Positions 49,568-62,170 of a stretch of DNA of 64,000 nt are shown piece by piece. The notes under the pieces are model-generated. The model did no database searches and was not told the origin of the DNA. It saw nothing but the letters and a program-made list of their open reading frames with translations. The DNA is taken from contig CABFPE010000187.1 of assembly GCA_900660155.1 (NCBI GenBank), positions 170,657-234,656 on the forward strand, given 5' to 3'. The DNA is from Hofstenia miamia (taxonomy: Eukaryota > Xenacoelomorpha > Acoela > Hofsteniidae). The translations under genes and the position numbers were made by a program. Position 1 is the stretch's first letter; each line of letters opens with the position of its first letter.

Positions 49568-50124
49568 TACAAGGTGTCTCAAACTTCGTTTAAGGATTTT
49601 AAAAATCTCTAATTTTTGAACGATGCAATTGAATTCAACATGATTTCACACGCATACCAACTATAGATTAATGGCATTTCATTTGCATTTTGAATTTTTG
49701 AACGTGGCGATCTTTAACTCCAGTTATGATCTTTGGAGTAAAAGTACACTTTTGCTGTAGTGGGACACGAGAAATGGCTTTCTACTTTACATCTTTTGTT
49801 GAGCTAAAACACACGCATTTCTTTCTAGACATTGATGTGTCTTCAACACGTTACTGCCATTATTATTTTCCATCCAACATTATTTTTCATGTTTATCTAA
49901 GTTTGTAAAAGATAAAATATAACTGTTGTGTAATAAACGTGTGATTTTGCTCCAAAGGTCACAACTGGAGTTAAAAATCGCCTATTTCAAAAATCCAAAA
50001 TGCAAATGAATTGCCATTAATCTATAGTTATTGTGGGTATCTATGAGTTCGTGTTGAAATCCATTTAATCATTTAAATATTTGAGACATTTACAATCCTT
50101 AGACTAAGTTTGAGGCACTCTGTA
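49568..50124. mobile_element. Foldback element, ~175-bp inverted repeats, TA-flanked
   Basis: The outer 170-180 bases on each side are imperfect reverse complements. Tips are TACAAGGTGTCTCAAACTT (left) and, reverse complemented, TACAGAGTGCCTCAAACTT. Deeper shared words are CTATAGATTAATGGCA, TCATTTGCATTTTG and TTTAACTCCAGTT. TA flanks both ends (49566-49567 and 50125-50126), the target duplication of Tc1/mariner-type elements. The middle holds no transposase; the 60-codon frame at 49726 is not one. Confidence 0.85.
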
Positions 50125-50126
50125 TA

Positions 50127-50746
50127 TTATTCAAGCGTCTACTCAAAAAATATATATCAACTTATCTACATGCAGAAAATAACTACTATAAATTAGCACA
50201 TTAGTGTTGAAGGGCTTAAGGTGCATATCCGATCCCAAAATTTTACGATATACATTATCAGCTTCAAATATTCAAATCAACGTTTTCTATTAAGTGCTTT
50301 TTCAATATAATAGAAAATTTAATTTGTCTCAATGATACAAAAATAATATTCTAATGGTTTTAGCCGCAATGATTTTATTGAAAAATAACGGAAATTCTGT
50401 TACTAAAATCAAAATAATTTGCAATCCTCAAAACAAACAAAACTTTGTAGTGAAAGAATCATTATATTGGGGAATTTTAAATAAATATTACCAAAGTTGA
50501 TGTTTGTAATATAGTTTCAACCACAAATATCATTCTCACAAAAATAAAATTATATTAATTCAAAATTTATGCTGATTTAAAGTAATTCTGAACTGAAGTG
50601 TTAGTGCATATTTTTTTCTAAATGCCTTATATTGTCCACACCAGGAGCATACGATATGAAGATGATAACACAGTATTTTGTTTCATCTTTCGTTTCAAAC
50701 TATTAACATTTTGTATGTGTTACGAAGTTTCAGTTTTACATGAAGA
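50127..50746. other. No gene seen
   Basis: AT-rich DNA between a foldback element and the LINE tail; no recognisable structure. The 50622-50870 plus-strand frame overlaps the LINE tail and is not a gene. Confidence 0.4.
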
Positions 50747-50830
50747 TAAATTTATTTATTTATTTTTTATTTCTTATATAGCGCACAACCCTTCTAGTAG
50801 AAGCTCTAGTGGGCTTATTTACAAAATAAT

Positions 50831-53670
50831 CTATAAATGTAAAGTGCCAAGTTGCTTAATGAAAAGATAGTGGTTAAGGTCTTTCTTAAGATTGGCAATG
50901 TTTTCCGCATTTCTAATTGATATTGGCAACGTGTTGAAAAGTTTAGGGCCACTGCATGAAAAAGCAGAGTCAGTTTTCGCTTTTTTAGTAATTGGAAGAG
51001 TGAATTGAGTACCTTTTATCGTACGAGAGTCAGTGATGACCGGAGATAATAAATCCTGTAAATAACATGGAGCCAAATTTCTATATGTCTTCCAGACAAT
51101 GAGACATACTTTAAAAATAATTCTAAATTTGATTCTGAGCCTGTGCAGTTCAATGATATCAGGGGATATGTGTTCATTATTGCCTAAACGGAAAATGAGA
51201 CGCGTATAGCGATTTTTGGACAATTCGTTGTTACTTGATTTGGTAATCTGGAATATCTAAAAGGAGGGATTTTGCATAATCCATTCTTCCAATGACCAGT
51301 TGTTGTATTAGCATCTTCGCTTGAGTAATTTTCACAAATTCACGAATCTTTGAGATTGACGGATCTAATAGTTACAAGTTCTAATAACAGAGCTAATTTG
51401 AAATTTCTTTGATCGATCTGGTTCGAACAAACATCCTAGAATAATTAATGATTTCTCAAGATTAATTGGAGAGAAGGTTTCAGTTGGCTGAGTACCAATA
51501 AACATAATTTTAGTCTTTGATTTATTAAGGCGTTGAAAAATTACTGGTAAAAAGTTTGCAATTTTCTCAATGATAGATTCAATATAATTGAGATAATATT
51601 GAGTATCAATTTTCTTAAAAATCATATAAATCTGGCTACTGTCTGGATAGAGATGATGATCATAGTCAAGTGACATAAGAAAATAACTCATAGAGAAAAT
51701 ATAAATAATAACAAGCACAGGCCCCAAAACGCTTACTTGAGGAACTGCAGATAACATTTCACTACAAGTAGAATTATTTGTACTGATATTGACAAATTTA
51801 AAACGATTGTATACATAGGATTTCAATCACATTAGAACATTCCCTGAGATACCAATACGGCGAAGAATCATAATTAATAGATCATGATTCACTAAATCAA
51901 ATGCTGCACTCTGATCAATTAGAATCATTAGACCGAGTTTATCAATGTCCAAACCTCTCAATAAATCATTTTTAACGCGTAAGAGTCCCGTTTCCGTTGA
52001 GTGCTTCTTCCTAAAGCCAAATTGAAACTTTGGAAGAATCTCATTAACTTCTAAAAAATTAATTAGTTGTAAAGCAACAGCCCCTTCAATGACATTTGAG
52101 AGAAAAGAGGTATTTGATACAGGATGATTATTTAGGTCAGGATTTGACTTCCTCAGAAGTGGGCGGATAATGGCAGTTTTACAACATTGTGGAAAATGAC
52201 CAGAGCAAAGTGAGCCATGGACAATAAGGGAGATAATGGGTAGCAGAGCAGTGTGTATATGTTCATTGTTAAAAATTATGAAGGAAAATAATCCAGATTG
52301 CAATTCGTTTTGTGGGAAAGAGAAATAATCCTGAGGACATCCTCATTTGATAGGGGAAAAAATTGTGTGAGAAAAGGATTGGGCATTTGATACAAGTTGA
52401 CAATATTTTCCCATTCTTGTACTGGCAAGCTAAAAACCGAAAAAATATCTGAAATCTTCCCATCAAAAATATATTGAATTTGTTAGCATCACTAATATCA
52501 TTTGGATTTGTGGTGGACATTGTATCATTAGATAATAATTTGATACTTTGAAAAAAATTTTATTGGATCAGATGCTGCATCTTCAAAGTTGTTAGTAATA
52601 TAATTTATTTTTTTCGCTGAACAAAGGCTACAACCCTATTACGGATCTTTCGTAGTTTTTCTAGATTAGAATTAGAAGGCTCTCAATATTCCGTCTCTAA
52701 GCGCGGAGCATTTTTACTTCTAATTCAAACCATCTAGAATTTTTATGGTTATTCGCTGTGCTCCTCAAACTCGGAACATGTCGATCGAAAATATCTACAA
52801 CGGTCTTATTAAAACTAGAGACTATTTCATTAATGTGTAAGTCAGTGTTAAAATGAAGAGACGCTGCTAAGTCATTTGCCAAATCCTGCAAATTTAATGA
52901 TTTCCATTTCCTCTTAAAATACACCCGATCAGATACTGGTTGTGATTTGGAAGGCAGCATAATAAATAAAATGGGAAAGTGATCGGGAAAGAAGGAGTAT
53001 GTGTTGTCTGTCGTTATAGTTGAAAGTCTATTATCGTCTTACCTCGTGATGAGTAAATCCAAGGTATTACCATGCTTATATGTAGGGACAGTAACTTGTT
53101 GTTGTAGTAAGTGTTCATTTAGAATTTCCTTAAAAATAATAGATGGACTGCCATTTTGTCTGTTCACATGGATGTTAAAATCACCAAGGATAAGAACTTA
53201 TTATTCAGTAATAGCAATTTATCCAAATAGTTGGTAAAATGAACAAAAAAAATTTAAAGCTAAGGGAAGATGAGCGATATATCAGAATATATCTTAAGAC
53301 CATAAGATAAATGAGTAAAAATCATTTCCAATGATTCAAAACTCCAATATGTATTCACATTGGAAAAAGCAGGCTTAAGACTTGAAAGATAAAGGAGGCC
53401 GATACCACCTCCTCTTGAGAGGCGAGGGAAACTTTTAAAATCATAACCTTCAGGACACATCTGGTAATCACAAAATTCACCTGCTGTAATCCATGTTTCA
53501 GTGATATGATAAAACAATTGCTGAAATCATTTCAACAACTAATTCATATATGGCATTTTCCTTACCATTGATGGACCAGGGATTTATTAATTCACAAACT
53601 AATGAAGAAGTGTCCAAGGACTTAGTCTTATGTCAATCAGATAAAGGGATAGAAGAGCTATTGTGTAGAA
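50831..53670 (-). pseudogene. LINE ORF2 (endonuclease-reverse transcriptase) relic
   Basis: Endonuclease start LVCELINPWSINGKENAI (about 53600-53540), ITETWI (about 53500), SRGGGIGLLYLSSLKPAF. The linker region has RVYFKRKWKSLN and FDRHVPSLRS (52700-52960). Reverse transcriptase follows: CKTAIIRPLLRKSNPD, FQFGFRKKHSTETGLL, LIDQSAAFDLVNHDLLI (52303-51827), VPQVSVLGPVL, then YPDSS where the active-site YADD-type motif should be, so a catalytic Asp is lost. The C-terminal block is RIIFKVCLIVWKTYRNLAP and FSCSGPKLFNTLPISIRNAE (51223-50831), typical of the L2/CR1 group. Confidence 0.88.
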
Positions 53671-53714
53671 GCTTACAATTTCTAATAGTTAACTCTGTTT
53701 TATTATAGCCATGT

Positions 53715-53935
53715 TCATTTATAGCAATTTATCCAAATATTTGGTAAAATCAACAAAAAAAACTTTAAGGCTAAGGCAAGATGAGCGATTATCAGAATAT
53801 ATCTTAAGACCATAAGATAAATGAGTAAAAATCATTTCCGCTGATTCAAAACTCCAATATGTATTCACATTGGAAAAAGTGGGCTTAAGACTTGAAAGAT
53901 AAAGGAGGCTGATACCACCTCCCTTTGAGAGTTCC
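53715..53935 (-). repeat. Duplicated endonuclease segment inside the LINE
   Basis: The frame SKGGGISLLYLSSLKPTF..KIYSDN repeats the segment at 53260-53420 (SRGGGIGLLYLSSLKPAF). It lies on the wrong side, between the end of ORF1 (..EKKCLKKRWE) and the true start of the endonuclease. Shared DNA runs from about 53205 to 53420 and 53715 to 53935 with few differences. Confidence 0.85.
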
Positions 53936-54599
53936 CACCTTTTCTTAAGACATTTCTTTTCCAATGAAGATTGCTATTTGTCAAGGGCACGTGAAATAAA
54001 AATAGAAGTTCCGTAATTTCGCAATGTATAGCCACTATTTATTAGTTTCCTAACATCTCACATAGTTTTACAACGAACAAGAACTGTTCTAGATTTGCCA
54101 TCAAAATACTTACCCATTCGACAAAAATCATCTATATCAACTGTATCCTGATTGATATACTTTGAAATGTTTCTTACATGAATCAAATCATTCTCATCTC
54201 GAGATTTCTTGTCGCCTGCTTCTTCTATTACTCCATCAATACGAAAACTATAAAGATGTTCACTGTCATCAGTACGTAAAGCCGTTTGATAATGTGAAGA
54301 CATTTACTAATTTCATCCATTCTTGAATTTAAATCATTTTAAATTTGAGTGATTTTTGCCTTAAATTCTTTGAGAAATGTGTTCTCAAAAAGCCTTGGTG
54401 CAGGATGACATGAGTCTCAAATCCAAATAATACTTCCAAATTCATTTTTCTCATTTGCTTTAGAAATATTACTAATGGCAGTCTTGGAAAAGCCAAAACA
54501 CGTAATATGAATTGATGCATTACACATTGCACAGATTAGAGTATCGTTGTTTGATATTACTAGAGAGCAACAAGTACACAACCGACTCGAAGCGGACAT
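53936..54599 (-). pseudogene. LINE ORF1 relic with PHD-type zinc finger
   Basis: Starts MSASSRLCTCCSLVISN (54599) and carries a C-x2-C...C-x2-C-x4-H-x2-C finger (LICAMCNASIHITC). The last pair is broken: WI, then TGA where a Cys is expected, then DSC. A central coiled region is mostly lost to frameshifts. The distal part reads VDIDDFCRMGKYFDGKSRTV, then SGYTLRNYGTSIFISRALDK and ends EKKCLKKRWE, as in ORF1 proteins of L2/CR1-type LINEs, which bind nucleic acid. Confidence 0.8.
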
Positions 54600-54989
54600 T
54601 ATTGTTTCCCAGATATAGAAGATAAAATAATATCCATGCCTGCAACTGACAAACCCAACCTACTTCCTCCTCGCCTTTGCAATGTCTGTTCGTTAATACA
54701 GAAGATTTGTGCTGTTAATTAAGTATTTATTTCTTAATTGCAATAGTAAAATATTTTTATTCCAATTTCTGCCAATGTATTATATTTCTATAATTTACAG
54801 AATTGTGATGTGTACATTTGGGATTTAACAGTTTAGTTTTTAAATTTACATGTGATTCATATTTTTGTATACTTCAAAAATATTTTCTCAAAAATTTTTG
54901 ATATTATTACTAAGATAAAGTTCTAACTAAGATCTGTGTGCTTATCAGGCCATAAGATAGATAACCTGAAAAATATTTGCTTTAAATGG

Positions 54990-55350
54990 AAACCCAGGGT
55001 TGGAACAATGCCGTGCTTTATATCGTGCTGTCCGTGCCGTGCTGTGCCGTGCCCGTGTTTATTTTTACAGACAATTTCGTGCCGGTGCCGTGCTCGTGCC
55101 AACAATAAAATATGTATGAAACATATTTGTTATTTTGATTGTATAAATCTATTAATTTGCATATTGAAATCATAGAAAGTTTTCTAGAACAATTTCTTGT
55201 ATTGAAAATATTTTTGGCCAAAAACATTTCATTCATAGGATTTAATATAAAATGCCTCCTTCATTAATTGAAAAATTTGAATTTTTTTAAATGACGTGCC
55301 GTGTTTTGCTCGTGCTCCACTACGTACTTTTGTGCTGAAAAATCAAGCGC
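54990..55350. repeat. GTGCCGTGC-iterated island
   Basis: The words GTGCCGTGC, GTGCTGTGCCGTG and CGTGCTCGTGCC are packed at 55005-55105 and again at 55290-55325, with AT-rich DNA between. It starts CAGGGTTGGAACAATGCC, which looks like a hAT terminus. The opposite end and target duplication are not visible. Confidence 0.55.
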
Positions 55351-55449
55351 ATTTAAGCGTACACAAATTATAATGTGTATGGAATATCTCTACATTATCG
55401 AACATGTGCAGTTATAAACAAAGACATTTATTTAAAAGAAAATGCAATT

Positions 55450-56065
55450 CACCTTTGCTTAACTATAAAATTAGGTCAGCTTTTTAAAATAAAGTTCGTC
55501 TGCTGTTTTCTGAACAATTTTGACAATTACATCTGGGGAAATTTCCTTGAAAACAATTTTGCATTAAGATTGCGTTTGTAATCGTAATTTATTTTCTGAA
55601 ATGATGAACTTTTTTAAATAACAGGTATATTTATAATTTTCATAATTTTTTAGCACAAAGTTCTTATATTCCATTATCACTTTTGCATCTAGTATTTAAT
55701 TACAATCGCATAATTCGCAATATAAATTAGTCACTAAAAGAAGACTTATCTGTTAGCTTTGTAAGACTTACCTTCAAGATAATAAACAATAAATGGAACA
55801 AAAGCATGTACAAAGTCTATTATAAGGAAAAGTTTTGGCCTTATCTCAAGAACTTTGCAATCCAAATGATTGGTATCATGTAAGATTCACAAAAGCGAGT
55901 TACTTGAGCATGATTACTTCAAATTTTATGGAATATAACCTCACTCACACAACATTTCTTGTTTAGAAAAATAAAATTTTAAATTGCTCATTATAGAGGT
56001 TTTGCTATACTTAAGTGTTTCGTTCCCTTGAGCACGACCCAGGATTATCTAGGAACAGACAGCTG
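55450..56065 (+). repeat. 616-bp duplication, copy 1 (MITE-free)
   Basis: Almost identical to 56067-57067 apart from the 382 extra bases of a transposon and its target duplication in copy 2. It ends GGAACAGACAGCTG at 56065, directly before a single undetermined base at 56066. The empty insertion site AAAAGCAT is at 55800-55807. Confidence 0.95.
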
Positions 56066-56066
56066 N

Positions 56067-57067
56067 CACCTTTGCTTAACTATAAAATTAGGTCAGCTTT
56101 TAAAATAAAGTTCGTCTGCTGTTTTCTGAACAATTTTGACAATTACATCTGGGGAAATTTCCTTGAAAACAATTTTGCATTAAGATTGCGTTTGTAATCG
56201 TAATTTATTTTCTGAAATGGTGAACTTTTTTTTAAATAACAGGTATATTTATAATTTTCATAATTTTTTTAGCACAAAGTTCTTATATTCCATTATCACT
56301 TTTGCATCTAGTATTTAATTACAATCGCATAATTCGCAACATAAATTAGTCACTAAAAGAAGACTTATCTGTTTGCTTTGTAAGACTTACCTTCAAGATA
56401 ATAAACAATAAATGGAACAAAAGCATTAGAGGTGTGCGCGGTGCGGATTCGACCGCGGTGGCCGCGGTTAACCGCGGTGCGGAGCGGGTGCGGGTATAGA
56501 AATTAGGCTTGGGGTGCGGTGCGGTTAAACTGCAGGAGCCACGTGCAGTGTCCGTAGCTTCCAATTTTTACAAACCAATCAAATTTTGTACCGCCACCTA
56601 GGGATAACTAATGTTTTGAATATATTGTTTCTTTAATTATATCGATTTACTTCGTTGAAATTAAATTCAAAGTTAACTGATTATTGTTTTTTGCGGTGCG
56701 GTGCGGTTGCGAGTAGATTCCTTGCGTTGCGGTTGCGAGTAAGAAAATTCGCTTGCGGTGCGGATGCGGATACATGAAACTGTATCCGCGCACACCTCTG
56801 AAAAGCATGTACAAAATCTATTATAAGGAAAAGTTTTGGCCTTATCTCAAGAACTTTGCAATCCAAATGATTGGTATCATGTAAGATTCACAAAAGCGAG
56901 TTACTTGAGCATGATTACTTCAAAATTTTATGGAATATAACCTCACTCACACAATATTTCTTGTTTAGAAAAATAAAATTTTAAATTGCTCATTATAGAG
57001 GTTTTGCTATACTTAAGTGTTTCGTTCCCTTGAGCACGACCCAGGATTATCTAGGAACAGACAGCTG
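56067..57067 (+). repeat. Duplication, copy 2 (carries hAT MITE)
   Basis: Starts CACCTTTGCTTAAC right after the N at 56066 and continues beyond the copied part into GGTATGAATATT. Minor indels distinguish it from copy 1. It is interrupted by the MITE at 56427-56800. Confidence 0.95.
56427..56800. mobile_element. hAT MITE, 374 bp, GCGGTGCGG-iterated
   Basis: Ends are TAGAGGTGTGCGCGG and, reverse complemented, CAGAGGTGTGCGCGG. An exact 8-base duplication AAAAGCAT flanks it (56419-56426 and 56801-56808). Copy 1 of the surrounding duplication has one AAAAGCAT and no element, which proves the boundaries. The outer thirds consist largely of GCGGTGCGG, GGTTGCGAG and CCGCGGT words; the middle is AT-rich. 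Open frames on the minus strand are products of these repeats. Confidence 0.96.
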
Positions 57068-58609
57068 GGTATGAATATTTGACGGGGCTTGGCCAATATG
57101 AAAGTATGACACTAAGGGAAGAACCTGGAATGACGAATATTAAAAATAATTATAAATTTTGTATGCAAGGCTAATAGAAATATCATTAAACATGCTGCAG
57201 CTACAGTAATCAATATAATTTTGTATTAGACTATTTAAGTGGGTGAATCAGTTATTAGCAGTGAACCAGACATAATCATACTGTGTCAAATGCACAACAC
57301 GCAACCCTGGTTGAACGTGTTTATGGGCCTGCTATATTGCAAAGGGAGCCCATCAATGCTAAACAAAAGCTGTGGAATATGGGTATTATTTACTAATGCC
57401 TACGAACCAACAAGAAACATAGTTTCTTAGTCAGCCTTAATAATAGCTGAATACGGTTAGGTGAAACATGTAGTTATTAGATGTAAGTTCGTGTACCTAC
57501 TTAAAATATATTTCTTATTGCAATTTATATTGAGCTGAGATGAGGTTTTACGTCTATCCTCTTGCTATGGCAATAAAAAAATTTAATGTTCATAATTATA
57601 AATCTTATCATTTTTTCTAAATGTGCGCCATTTTGGATTTAGATAGTTATTTAGGTGGAAACACGGGGCAAACAAAATTAACAGCACTTGCTCTGCTTTT
57701 TGTTATTCGTGAATAAAATGCTTGCAAAGAGAAAATTGTTGCTGAGTTTAAAAGTCGATGTCCACGGAAGCTGTTCAAGGAAAATTTTCTTTCCTATTGA
57801 AATGTTTTTATAAATAGTTGTCTTTGATTAAGTAAATAATTCTTTGGATGTCTATTACATTTTATTAACTTTGACAAAGACATTTGGCCTGGATTTAGTA
57901 CATAGAAATGTATTGCCCTAGATGAACTTTCATAAGGTTAAGTAGTGATATGCCCGTGCCCCTCCGTAGTCTGATTTCTGGATCCATCCCTGGGATGACT
58001 TGGGTGACAAATAAAATTTATGTTGGGTAATATTTCATTCTTTTAAGTCTATTTGAAAAATAGACAACAGTTTGGCTGCCTTTGTACCAGATTTGGCTTT
58101 TGTGTTTTATTTACAATTTTATGTTTATTGTGCACAACAACACAACATTTTGTGTGGATTATAAAAATTTACAGCTATGCTTTGATGCAAAAAACCTAAT
58201 CAATGTATTATTTTGTTTTATTTGCAAATTTAGTAACTGCGATGTATTTATGTATGTCCAAATTTGACAATGCAAAGTTTTACAGATAAATACGTTTGAT
58301 TTCAGTTTAAGCTATAGCATACTTGCAAAACATATTGTCACTAGAGCTTTCTATCTTCAAAATTATTTAACACAATTTAAAATGACTCTAAGTCAAATTG
58401 AAATTTTTCCAAAATAGAAGTTCACCCTAGGGCCATTCCATGTAACTAATGTAGCTTGTCTTACACAAATGATTTTGAAAAATATGGTTTCATTCTTTAT
58501 TGCAGGGTTTTTCTATTTTGTTACAAAATTTCTTGACATTATAATTAGAATCATTATCATAACATAATTTTCCTCTCACCCGCATGAAGATTGCTGGAAT
58601 GTTTTCAGG
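57068..58609. other. No gene seen
   Basis: Mixed AT-rich DNA. The plus-strand frame 57239-57430 has an ordinary amino-acid mix but no family resemblance and no splice support. Confidence 0.4.
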
Positions 58610-58699
58610 TCAACGGCTAGAAATACCAATACCATGCAAGAAATGCTCATCATACCTCGCCCAGTTGGAACTACGTAAACTGAGAACAGACTGAAGCAT
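58610..58699 (-). other. Exon-like fragment, perhaps transposon gag-like
   Basis: After an acceptor (GTTTTCCAG) a minus-strand frame reads MLQSVLSLRSSNWARYDEHF and stops at 58610-58612. The WARYDEHF word recalls the W-x-x-YDE-x-FR block of some retroelement-derived proteins. It is too short to decide. Confidence 0.22.
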
Positions 58700-61600
58700 C
58701 TGGAAAACATAATTAATGAATCTATGGAAAAAATTACAATTAAGGGCCTAGGCTCAATGTGATTTGAGCATGGGTTACCTAAAATGAATAAGATTTTCTA
58801 AGGAATAAATATTTTAAAGGAAGTTCAGTGCTTGCGTATTATTTCTGTGATTATACAAATCCATTTGATACATAATCGGTTGTGAGAATCCGTACCTACT
58901 ATTTTAATCCCACGATGATGGAGCTAATAGTAATGTAAAGAAATTATGAAGCAAAATAGAAATTCACTGCAATAAAACACCGTAATATTTTTCAATAACA
59001 GTTTGTAAAACATGTTTCATATTTTACATGGAATTGCAAAAAAGTTATTTTCTATATTTGATTAAGAGTTAAAGCAAATTTATTGCGCAATATTTTTATA
59101 CAAAAAAATCTACAAACTAACAATGACAAAAAATTGAGGTAGATTAATGTAAAAATAAAACAGTATAGTACAGCTTTATTTTTCCATTGTATTGTCGTTT
59201 TTGAATTCTCCAATATTATCTTTTTTGTAAATTGCTTTAACAAAATAATTAAGAATTTTAAATATTTAAATTATATGATCCTCCATTTAATTAAATGGTA
59301 TATAGCTTTGTATTTTTGATATCATCTTATATCCAAAAATCATCTTTCTCATTACTGTATTATTATCTCATTAATCAATCGTAATTTATTGCCAATGTTG
59401 CTACTCTATGTTATATTTTTATGGAATATTACAACGTTTTCTTTTCTACTGCTTAGCATAAGAAAATGTATTTATTCTATGATTAATGCTATTTTGGAAT
59501 TTTGCTATTTACCATGTAACTTAGTACCGGTTGCTACTTAAAATTGTTACAACAGGTTGAATTGTTTCATTTTTTAACTGTCGCGTTTTGAGTGGTAAAC
59601 ATCGAATGTGGTTCACTCTTCAAGTATCATCTGAAGTTAGTTATTGTTCATTTGTACATAATTTTTCTTTGCAGAGTTTAAATTTAAGAAACTGAAGTAT
59701 ACAAGCAGATTAAGATTCCCTCAGAAACAGAATTAATACTGGCTTGAGAAAAAAAATTTTTAATTGCATTGTTAAAAAAAATTTTTTTAAATTTTCAAAA
59801 ACGCATTATGAAATGTTTCTTTACATGCATGATATTGCGTTTTGTTCTTAACTATTCGTAATTAGTGTTGCATAACATTCTTGACATTGGAAATATTCAA
59901 AGCCTTAGGCAATTGAATGAACCAATTATTGGCGTTATGAGTAAAAAAGAGAAAACGTTATTAGTTAAGAGATTTCTTTGAGCCTCCTGCCTGTCACAAT
60001 ATTTCAATAAGTAAGTCTATCATGCTTGTTCTCTATAATAGTAATTTAATAGGAGCTCAGCCATGTTTCGTCTTACTGCAGCACTAGTCGGCATTCAATT
60101 TCTTTCATTATCTATATAGGAATCATCTCTACTTGGCTTGCAAAAAAAGGAAGAAGAAATGTTTCAAAGCATGTGGTTGAACATCAATTAATATTTCTAA
60201 ATCTTACAGCAGATGATTAAGAACATTAAAATTAATCAAGAGAATTGGAATTCGGTTTTTGCCAATCTTTCATTGCCTAAACATTTAAATTTCTCATTTC
60301 GAAAATACGTTAGAAATTTCTGTTATATCATTTTTTATAATCTAGACCCAGTACTGTAGCAGTTTATTAAGATAGTGCTTAATCTGGACCCTGTCAGAAG
60401 AAAATCTTTCAAAAACTTAAGTTCAATATCTAACGTGAATTTTGTAACAAGATCATGCTGTTTTACTGATGTGGCGGAAATCTTTTCCAAACGCAGTTTC
60501 CAGAGCTATTTTGAATCATACTCTACTAATTAAGAAAGAATTGTGAGAATTCTAAAATATATTTAGATTTTAAATAACAAGTTATAATTGACAATACTTT
60601 TTTTATTCTTGGTGTGTTTATATTATCTTAGTCTCCAGAAGTTTCCGTGAATCGCAAAGTTTTTGAAATCAATTAATTAGTGATGATAAATGCCTTAAAA
60701 TTCCAGCTTTCTAAATTTTGAAAGCATCCCCTACCACAATCGCTTAAGAAAGATAGCAACGTGGCACTTAAAAATTCAATACCGCTGCTTACAATGAATT
60801 TTATAATGCGCATTACTGCTTGTCACTTATTACATATATCAATGTTATGACTTTTCCCCAGGTCTATATAAATACATGTAGCTGGCTTGACATAGTTACC
60901 GATGCATATAAAATGCGCTCAATTTCCTAATTTTTTTAATTAAATGCATTGATTATTATTGAAATTCAGTAAATGTTGCTGAGTTGAAAAAAAAATTAAT
61001 TTTTTAAAAATGCAAAGTAGTGCTTTTTTCCTATTGATTTTTCCTGTCAGAAATGAGTAGTGGCAGATGTTAGTATTATTAGATTATTCGTTAAGAAATT
61101 AAATATTTCAATTTTCAATCAATAAGATATGTTCTTTCCCAATTCGGTTATCTTATCCAGTAAATCCGATTTGGGTTATTTTGCCATTGTATTGACTGAT
61201 GAATCAAAAAAAATGAAAGCAATCTTTTATCTAAATTCTCAAATTCTACTAATGTATGGGGTTTAATTAATAATATTGCACATAAAATCATTAGTATATA
61301 TATATATATATATATAATATATCGTTGGCTCTGCACAAATGGCTTATTTTGGATAAAATAGAAATAAATATGATATAAGTGGTTTCGAAGGGTGAAAAAT
61401 CTTGTGGTTTAATTTATTTTTCTCTTATTGCATTTCTGTTCAATATATGCAGCAGTGGTGTAGTGGTAGGGATGCAGCCCTCAAGCATGTAATGATCAAA
61501 AGCCAATTCAGTTATTAAATTCAAATAAATAACAATAAATTTTGCTATTTTAAGCCAACCCTATATTCACTATTAAAACTCAAGGAGGTCTACATTCATT

Positions 61601-62170
61601 CAAAAGATGAATGAGGAATTTCAACTTTCTTTAACTTTAAATAGACTGATGTAGATTTAAAGAAATAAACAATTTATCCACGTTTTAAACAATTTTCTTC
61701 AAATTCATTAAGAAATATCTATTTTGGATACCTTCGTGAGTTATAAGAAGCCATTTAGCATTGAGCAAAAAATGATTGGGTTGCTTAAGAATAAAAATGA
61801 ACCTAAAATTTTAGCCTACATTTTAATGCTTAGCGAAGAAGTGAGGGATATCAATGAATTTCAAATTTTTGAGACGCTAATGGCAAGTATTTCCTAATAA
61901 AATCACGCATTGTACATATTACCTGTATATGTGGCAATCTCGTATACAGGGTTATACAGGGTCCTGAATCTTAGATGAATTTCAGTAGCAAAGTGTGTTA
62001 AAAATTAATTAAATAATTTCATTTTTATGAGCTGTTGGTGTTCTTAGCTATATAGTTCAGAGAGGTATATAATCTCCCATGAGTAGTTTATCTCCCTAAG
62101 CCTCTTGGTTACGGATGTAACCAAATTCATAGAAGTTGTTCAAAGGATAAGGCCAACCATTGCTGAATAT
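58700..62170. other. No gene seen; (TA)n at 61295-61316
   Basis: AT-rich DNA without convincing exons. A TA microsatellite lies at 61295-61316. At 61449-61475 a short tRNA-like A-box or hAT-like tip (CAGTGGTGTAGTGGTAGGG) is present without a partner. Confidence 0.45.

Larger units (their letters stand above)
50747..54720 (-). mobile_element. L2/CR1-like LINE, nearly full length but dead
   Basis: Reading on the minus strand from 54720: a 5' untranslated stretch, ORF1 (54599 to about 53940), then ORF2 with endonuclease, linker, reverse transcriptase and a C-terminal tail to 50831. A short 3' tail ends GCGCTATATAAG followed by AAATAAATAAAT-type repeats, typical of L2-like elements. Stops and frameshifts occur throughout, and part of the endonuclease is duplicated out of order (53715-53935). 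Confidence 0.9.

Noticed and set aside
54936..55236. Cys/Pro-rich and His-rich frames
   Set aside because: Created by the GTGCCGTGC-iterated island on both strands.
56346..56866. Minus-strand frames rich in Arg, Ala and Pro
   Set aside because: Created by the GCGG-type repeats of the hAT MITE.
61449..61520. Possible tRNA or tRNA-derived SINE (A-box-like GTGGTGTAGTGGTAGGG)
   Set aside because: No convincing B box, no cloverleaf pairing and no second copy; a hAT-like tip is equally possible.
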